Part shown: positions 59,339 to 64,000 of the stretch, in pieces
How the letters are laid out: every line of letters starts with the position of its first letter
Numbering within the stretch: the first letter of the stretch is position 1
Assembly (NCBI GenBank): GCA_027563935.2
Contig: CM050447.1
Coordinates: 83,437,461-83,501,460, forward strand
Direction: 5' to 3'
Source of the DNA: Costus lasius
Taxonomy: Eukaryota > Streptophyta > Magnoliopsida > Zingiberales > Costaceae
Length of the DNA stretch: 64,000 nt
Notes under the pieces: model-generated
Told to the model about the DNA's origin: nothing
Databases searched by the model: none
What the model saw: the letters and a program-made list of their open reading frames with translations, nothing else
Made by a program: the position numbers and the translations under genes

Positions 59339-60109
59339 ATAATAAACACAACGGGTTACACCCTTATCCTAATAATGAGTTTACACTATGAAATCCATGC
59401 GTATAATGCAAAACTCTTAAGAACAAGAAAATAAAACAAGAAAGGTGTAAGAGAGCAAGTTTGGTAACTCTTCCACTAAGGATGACAGTTAAAATTTGCT
59501 TCGAGCATTGCACTTTATCTTTAAAATTGTACAATCATCTTTTCTTTCTTCTTCACCCTTCAAGTCATCTTTAAAAACCCTTGGCGACTATCTTGAGGAG
59601 TCTCTACATGCCCTAATATGTTTAGAGAACTTCTTTTTATGGTTTTGAGGCTCTATCTTTAGTAAATAATTGAAAACATAGTAAAAAGGGCATAGGAATC
59701 ATGTCTAGTGGACAAAATCATAGCTAGGACACTTTATGTGCCTTTCAGTGAAAATTGTTGATTGACATTTTCAGAGCCGTGACTATTTTCAGAGCCTAAG
59801 AGTGATCATCCTCACAACCATGAACACCGTTATAGGTAGGGTGTGATTTTCTTCTAGAAGCTCTAATTCACATGAAATTTGATATATAACTTTATTTCAT
59901 CATATAGAATTGTTTTATGACATCAAGTCTCTTAAAATCCATCAATTTTTAAGACTTCTTCAAATTTCATAAAAACATAAAAGCTATAGATTCGAAACAA
60001 ATATGAGTAATTAAGCTGATACGATGCAAATGTGTCAAATTATGACTCAATTATATGAGTAAAAAAGCACTAAGAATTATGTGTATTTATAAGGCATCAA
60101 GATGCAGCC
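59339..60109. other. AT-rich stretch without a recognised gene
   Basis: No gene seen. The words CAGAGCCGTGAC and CACAACCATGAACACCG at about 59773-59830, and the AT-rich end near 60030-60070, hint at a minus-strand Athila LTR fragment, but too little is shared to be sure. Confidence 0.4.
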
Positions 60110-60353
60110 ATCTAGAAAGAAGCCACTAATGATGTAAAGGACTCCATAATATCCAATAATGCATAGGCTCTTATGGATCTACAAATAGATTTTAAACTAA
60201 TTGATTGTAATGGGTGTTTAGGAGAAAATATAATACTAATGGGTCGAATCAAGCTTTCAAGGCAAAATTAGTTGCCAAAAGTTTTAATCAAAATTAGAGT
60301 GTGGACTATTTTAATATATATGCCCTTGTTGTAAGAATTGCATCTATTAGGGT
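60110..60353 (+). pseudogene. pol: Ty1/copia RT N-terminal fragment
   Basis: With frame changes it reads AAIWKEA-like, KDSIISNNA, LIDCNGC, then FKAKLVAKSFNQN and VRIASIR, the start of a copia RT. It is not family A or B (the tail lacks their HGVDY form). It breaks at 60353 where a minus-strand copia LTR begins. Confidence 0.7.
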
Positions 60354-60626
60354 TGTTAGCAACGGAACGTAGCAGCAGCACTTCTCTAGAAGGAGAGAAA
60401 CATCAAGAACACTAAAGCATAGAGAGGAATCACAAATATTATTATTGTAAATAAAATAGAGAATTACATAGTGTATTTAAAGAAAAAACTAACTTAATCT
60501 ATTTAGGTAACATGTCTATCAAATATGGACTAATTAACCTATATGGTAGCTAATCCTCTAATATGGTAAATTCTAATCAATACTACATAGATATAGTAAC
60601 ACATGGCGTGTTTACCAATTTCAACA
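60354..60626 (-). repeat. Short 3' LTR of a minus-strand copia element
   Basis: About 273 bp from TGTTGAAATTGG (60626 inward) to ...GTTCCGTTGCTAACA (60354). It adjoins a tract AAGGGGGAG (60627-60635) on the minus strand. It belongs to a copia family different from the Angela types in this window. Confidence 0.75.
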
Positions 60627-60635
60627 CTCCCCCTT

Positions 60636-60836
60636 AAACACGACACTTACAAACTCCCAGCATGTCTCTCAATTCTATAAAATCATTAATCTTTAGGGCT
60701 TTGGTAAAAATATCAGCAACTTGATCCTCGGTCTTCACATAATTCAACTCCATTAACTTGTTTGTAAGACATTCTCAAACAAAATGAAATCTTATGTCTA
60801 TATGCTTGCTTCGTTCATGAAATAGAGGGTTCTTTA
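60636..60836 (-). pseudogene. pol: RNase H C-terminus of a minus-strand copia element
   Basis: From 60836 leftward the minus strand reads KNPLFHERSKHIDIRFHFV, then VKTEDQVADIFTKAL, the end of copia RNase H. The frame is open here. It is cut at 60836 by insertion of B2, so the rest of the element should lie beyond B2, outside the window. Confidence 0.82.
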
Positions 60837-63241
60837 TGTTGGTGTATATGCCCTACAGACCAATGTATGGACATGGTCAGGCATTGCTTGAATGTACTTT
60901 GATAGAATTAATGAAATTGATATAATCAATAAAGGCATGGTCGTTATTATGCAGATTGCTTTACCTGCGTTGATGTATTGAATTGCATATATAATGTCCC
61001 AGGAGTTTGGATTGGATCCATTCTCACAAGCTATCCCCAGTCAAGGTACCTTAGCAGATATGGGACAGCTTTGGTACATGTGAGACTGGTGTATGGGCTG
61101 GTTAGGTGCAGGGCACAGTAACGCAGACATACAGGTGCATTGGATGCACTGGAGTGATCCACCGTGAGGATTGACTTGTCTAGTCAACGAGTCAATCTCA
61201 CATGCAAGAGGTTTGCATTGATCCTTAGACTTGAGGTATTCATGTCTAGACTTGATGAAGGGTATGCTTTAATACAGTCTTACGTCTCTCCGTAATTGGG
61301 AGATCAAAACGACTGTCATTGGGCATGTCATAAGTCACGTAGAGACATGGATGACCAATAGTAGGATTTGCCCCTTCCTTCCGAGGAAGCATGATATCCA
61401 CCACGGGGCGCCCCACCTTATTGGTGCATGACAGGAATGTGTGGCCACACTAGTTAAGTCATGACCAATGCATTGGATAATAAACTTGAGACTAATCCAA
61501 TGGCAGGATATCAGCTTAGGCAAAGGGATCTATAATGCAATGGGAATCCTCGTTGCTCGTTAGGAGTTGTTGCCATAATGACTTAAGTCCTATGACATGG
61601 GTAGTAGTGATGTGTTGCTAGATACCCCTCACTACTTATGATGTTTACATCATTGCCATAGTCATATGGATCCTACGGGGTCACACGCAATAGACTCTTG
61701 ACGTTGCTTTAATCAGAAGCCTTTGGATCAAGTTATTGGATAACTTGGATCCATTTGGAAGATTTCATCAGCGCCAATGGGCCTGATGAGTTGGAATAAA
61801 GTTATTGGAGCCAAACTTCATTTTTGGCAGGTTGACCCGAAATTGACCTTAATTGGTCACATTTGGATTAGGGTTGCATTGGATTGGATCCAATGGCTTA
61901 ATCAACCCATGCCATGAAGTTTGGGCTAGCTCATTATCCAATGAGGCCCAATAATAAGTTGTCATGAAGAGGGAATTGGCTTAAAAGGGTATAATGGGGA
62001 GAAACCCAACCCCATTGGCGCCTAGGGGCATAATGGGGTGTGGGTGGCATAAGTTGCTTCCTTTGGAAGGAAGTGGCGCCTCCCCCTTCATCCCTTCATG
62101 GTATCTTGTCTCTATGGTAAGTATTGGGGCTGATATGGCTTGAGGACTCTTTTGGAAAGAGCTTGAGCGCATATGAGAAGTAGGGAGATGTTTATGTTAA
62201 AGTCTTGGAGACTTTCCTTATCTCATAAACCCTACATGCACTCAAACCCTTACCCTAGCCAAATACCTCTTGCATGTTGCGCCTAGCCCTTCTCCTTGGA
62301 TGGAAAGAATGCCTCTAAGGCATGTCTTGGGCTGATATGGCTATTGGGCAAATAAGGATAGGTTGAATAAGGTTTATGGCAAAGTCTTGGAGACTTTCCT
62401 TACCATAAACCCCTCTCATCCTAGCCGCCCACTTGGCATGATCCTAGCCATTGCCCTAGTCGCCCCTTGTCCTATTAATAGGACCCTTGCCGCCCTCTCT
62501 TGTTGTTGTTGGTTTGATTCCTTGGAGGTGTGAACAAACATAGAGAGGTGTGAGCTAGGGCAAAGGGCGACAACATCAAGGTGGCGCAACCTTCCTCCTC
62601 TTTGTAGCCGCAAGCCTTCTTCTCCTTCTTCTCCTCTTGGCGCAACTTGGAGAAGGGCTTGGTGGCGACATCTCTTGGAGAGAATTGGAAGTTTAGGGTG
62701 GCGACAACTTGAGGGCTTGGAGCTCTCCTTCTTCCATCAAAGGCGCAAGCAAGTTCTTCTTGTTCTTCTTCTCATCTTCTTGGCGCAAGGATTCTTTGAG
62801 CTTGGTGGCGTCTTATTGCCACAAGCCCTCATCGTCCCTTGGCCATAGGCGCACCTTGGAGGTGGCGCAGGCAAAGAAGAAGAAGGAAGTACTTGGCGCA
62901 TCATCTTCCTCCTCATCTCTTCTTGGCGCTTCTACCTTGGAGGTGGCGCAAGTTTTGAAGAGAGTGATAAGGCTTGATTCTCTTCCCGAGGCTAGCACCA
63001 AGCGTGGAAGGGAGCAACGATCAAGGAGTCGACGCGTGGATACTTGTAGAGGACGAACGCTTGGGCGTCTTCAACTTGGCACCTTCATCCTAACAAGCAA
63101 TAAAGGTACTAACCCTAACACATCCTTGTGTTCTCTCCCTCGCATGGATCCTTGGGACTGGAATGTGTTTCGGGTGTAATGCTTCTTCCGCTGCGTCCTG
63201 GGACTGCAAAAATTTTAAATTACACCCGGCATTCCCTAACA
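60837..63241 (+). repeat. 5' LTR of copia element B2 (family B)
   Basis: 2405 bp, TGTTGGTGTATATGCCC to ...CCCGGCATTCCCTAACA. The left target copy would be CTTTA (60832-60836). It is longer than the B1 LTR through extra GGCGC-rich sequence between 62500 and 62900. The hairpin CAAGTTAT-TGG-ATAACTTG is at 61729-61747 and CCTATTAATAGG near 62471-62482 replaces the TATA. Confidence 0.92.
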
Positions 63242-63242
63242 G

Positions 63243-63254
63243 TGGTATCAGAGC
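63243..63254 (+). promoter_or_regulatory. Primer-binding site of B2
   Basis: TGGTATCAGAGC, perfect initiator-Met form, one base after the LTR. Confidence 0.9.
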
Positions 63255-63659
63255 TACTTGCGAGAAACACAAGGTGTACGTTTGCTTGTGTGAAAAATTT
63301 TTGGAAAATTTTTCTTTCATCCATGCGCGTTTCACCTAGAAGGCGCTTTCATCCAAACTTCTTTTATCATTTTTATGGTCAAAATTTGGATTGTGTTTAT
63401 GATGGATTTAAGACCAAAGGCGCACGTAGTTTTGTCAAGTAGGACGGGCATTGTGTCTTCGGACTGGCCGGGTCTCTTGATCTGACAAAATTGCCAGCCG
63501 ATAGGGTCCATGAAATCATCATGAAACTTGATCCCAATTTTAGCATAAATTTGATTGAGAGAATGCTTTGGATGGAGTTGGCGCATAAGGGGATAAAATT
63601 TGATTATTTCGGTTTTTCAAATTTTATATATGCGCCACTTGTCTCTTCCATGGGTTGAT
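63255..63659 (+). other. Start of the B2 leader
   Basis: Matches the B1 leader from 23042. No gene. It is interrupted at 63660 by LTR C3, so the rest should resume beyond the window. Confidence 0.8.
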
Positions 63660-64000
63660 TGTTGGGGTATGCCCTTAAGGCTAATGTTTGAGGCCTGTGG
63701 GAATGTATCTGTATCATGTAATAAACTCTTAAGTTTATAAAGGCATGGTTGTTATTCAGTTAGCTACATTGTCTGCTGCAATATATGTTCTTCTGAATAA
63801 TGTCTCAAAGCTGTTCAGCTGGGCTGACAAGCTATTATGTCCTTAGTCGATATATCTTGGTGAACATGAGACAGCCTTGATATGGTTAAGACTAATATGT
63901 GTTCTAATCTTATAGGATGCTTCGAGCATGGAATAAGATGTAGACTCATGGGTACATTGGATGTACTGGACAGACCCTACGAGGATGTTCAATTGTTTGT
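63660..64000 (+). mobile_element. Family C LTR (C3), cut by the window end
   Basis: TGTTGGGGTATGCCCTTAAGGC start and the following 340 bp match C1 and C2. The left target copy would be TTGAT (63655-63659). Whether it is solo or part of an element cannot be seen. Confidence 0.88.

Noticed and set aside
1..64000. tRNA, rRNA or host protein genes
   Set aside because: Only tRNA-complementary primer sites were found. No cloverleaf, rRNA block or intact non-transposon coding sequence was recognised, although a weak or spliced host gene cannot be fully excluded by eye.

Overview
This window looks like nuclear heterochromatin of a flowering plant: 64 kb of nested, mostly dead LTR retrotransposons, with no host gene, rRNA or tRNA gene that I can support. 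Two superfamilies account for nearly everything. (1) Ty1/copia elements of the Angela/BARE type: TGTTGG...CCAACA-type LTRs of 1.6-2.4 kb, a primer site TGGTATCAGAGC matching initiator-methionine tRNA, a polypurine tract AAGTGGGAGA, and the order gag-protease-integrase-RT-RNase H. I call the LTR families A, B, C, D and H. (2) Ty3/gypsy elements of the Athila type: LTRs starting TGATGA, a primer site TGGCGCCGTTGCC matching aspartate tRNA, the gag-protease region, and the downstream Athila ORF. Lineage names rest on recognition of motifs, not on a search.

Layout. 1-5711: family A copia element (A0) with gag-pol broken by two nonsense codons, and its 3' LTR. 5712-8300: minus-strand Athila gag, primer site and LTR. 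8300-10872: copia gag/protease remnant split by solo LTR H. 10873-14971: plus-strand Athila LTR end, primer site, gag and protease, split by solo LTR C1 and ending in a scrambled repair scar. 14972-19228: minus-strand family A leader and LTR. 19350-30075: family B copia element B1, with solo LTR C2 in its 5' LTR. 30076-43420: a Russian doll in which LTR A1 contains solo LTR A2, which contains full-length minus-strand element A3. 43421-48153: Athila 3' end (ORF and LTR F) and another LTR/primer-site remnant. 48154-56376: complete element E with a perfect TSD, apparently a non-autonomous Athila relative. 56377-59338: decayed LTR D with a GC-richer insert. 59339-60836: copia scraps. 60837-63659: 5' LTR, primer site and leader start of element B2. 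63660-64000: start of LTR C3.

The retroelement parts once worked as a replication cycle: LTR promoter, tRNA-primed reverse transcription, Gag particle, Pol enzymes, integration with 5-bp duplications. No complete intact coding set remains here. The most interesting signals are noncoding structures shared between diverged families: three leader hairpins with the same CCTC loop at fixed spacing, LTR hairpins whose arms change in a compensating way, palindromic TTACGGC arrays in E and its relatives, and a TGGGCC (site II-like) array upstream of the A3 promoter.
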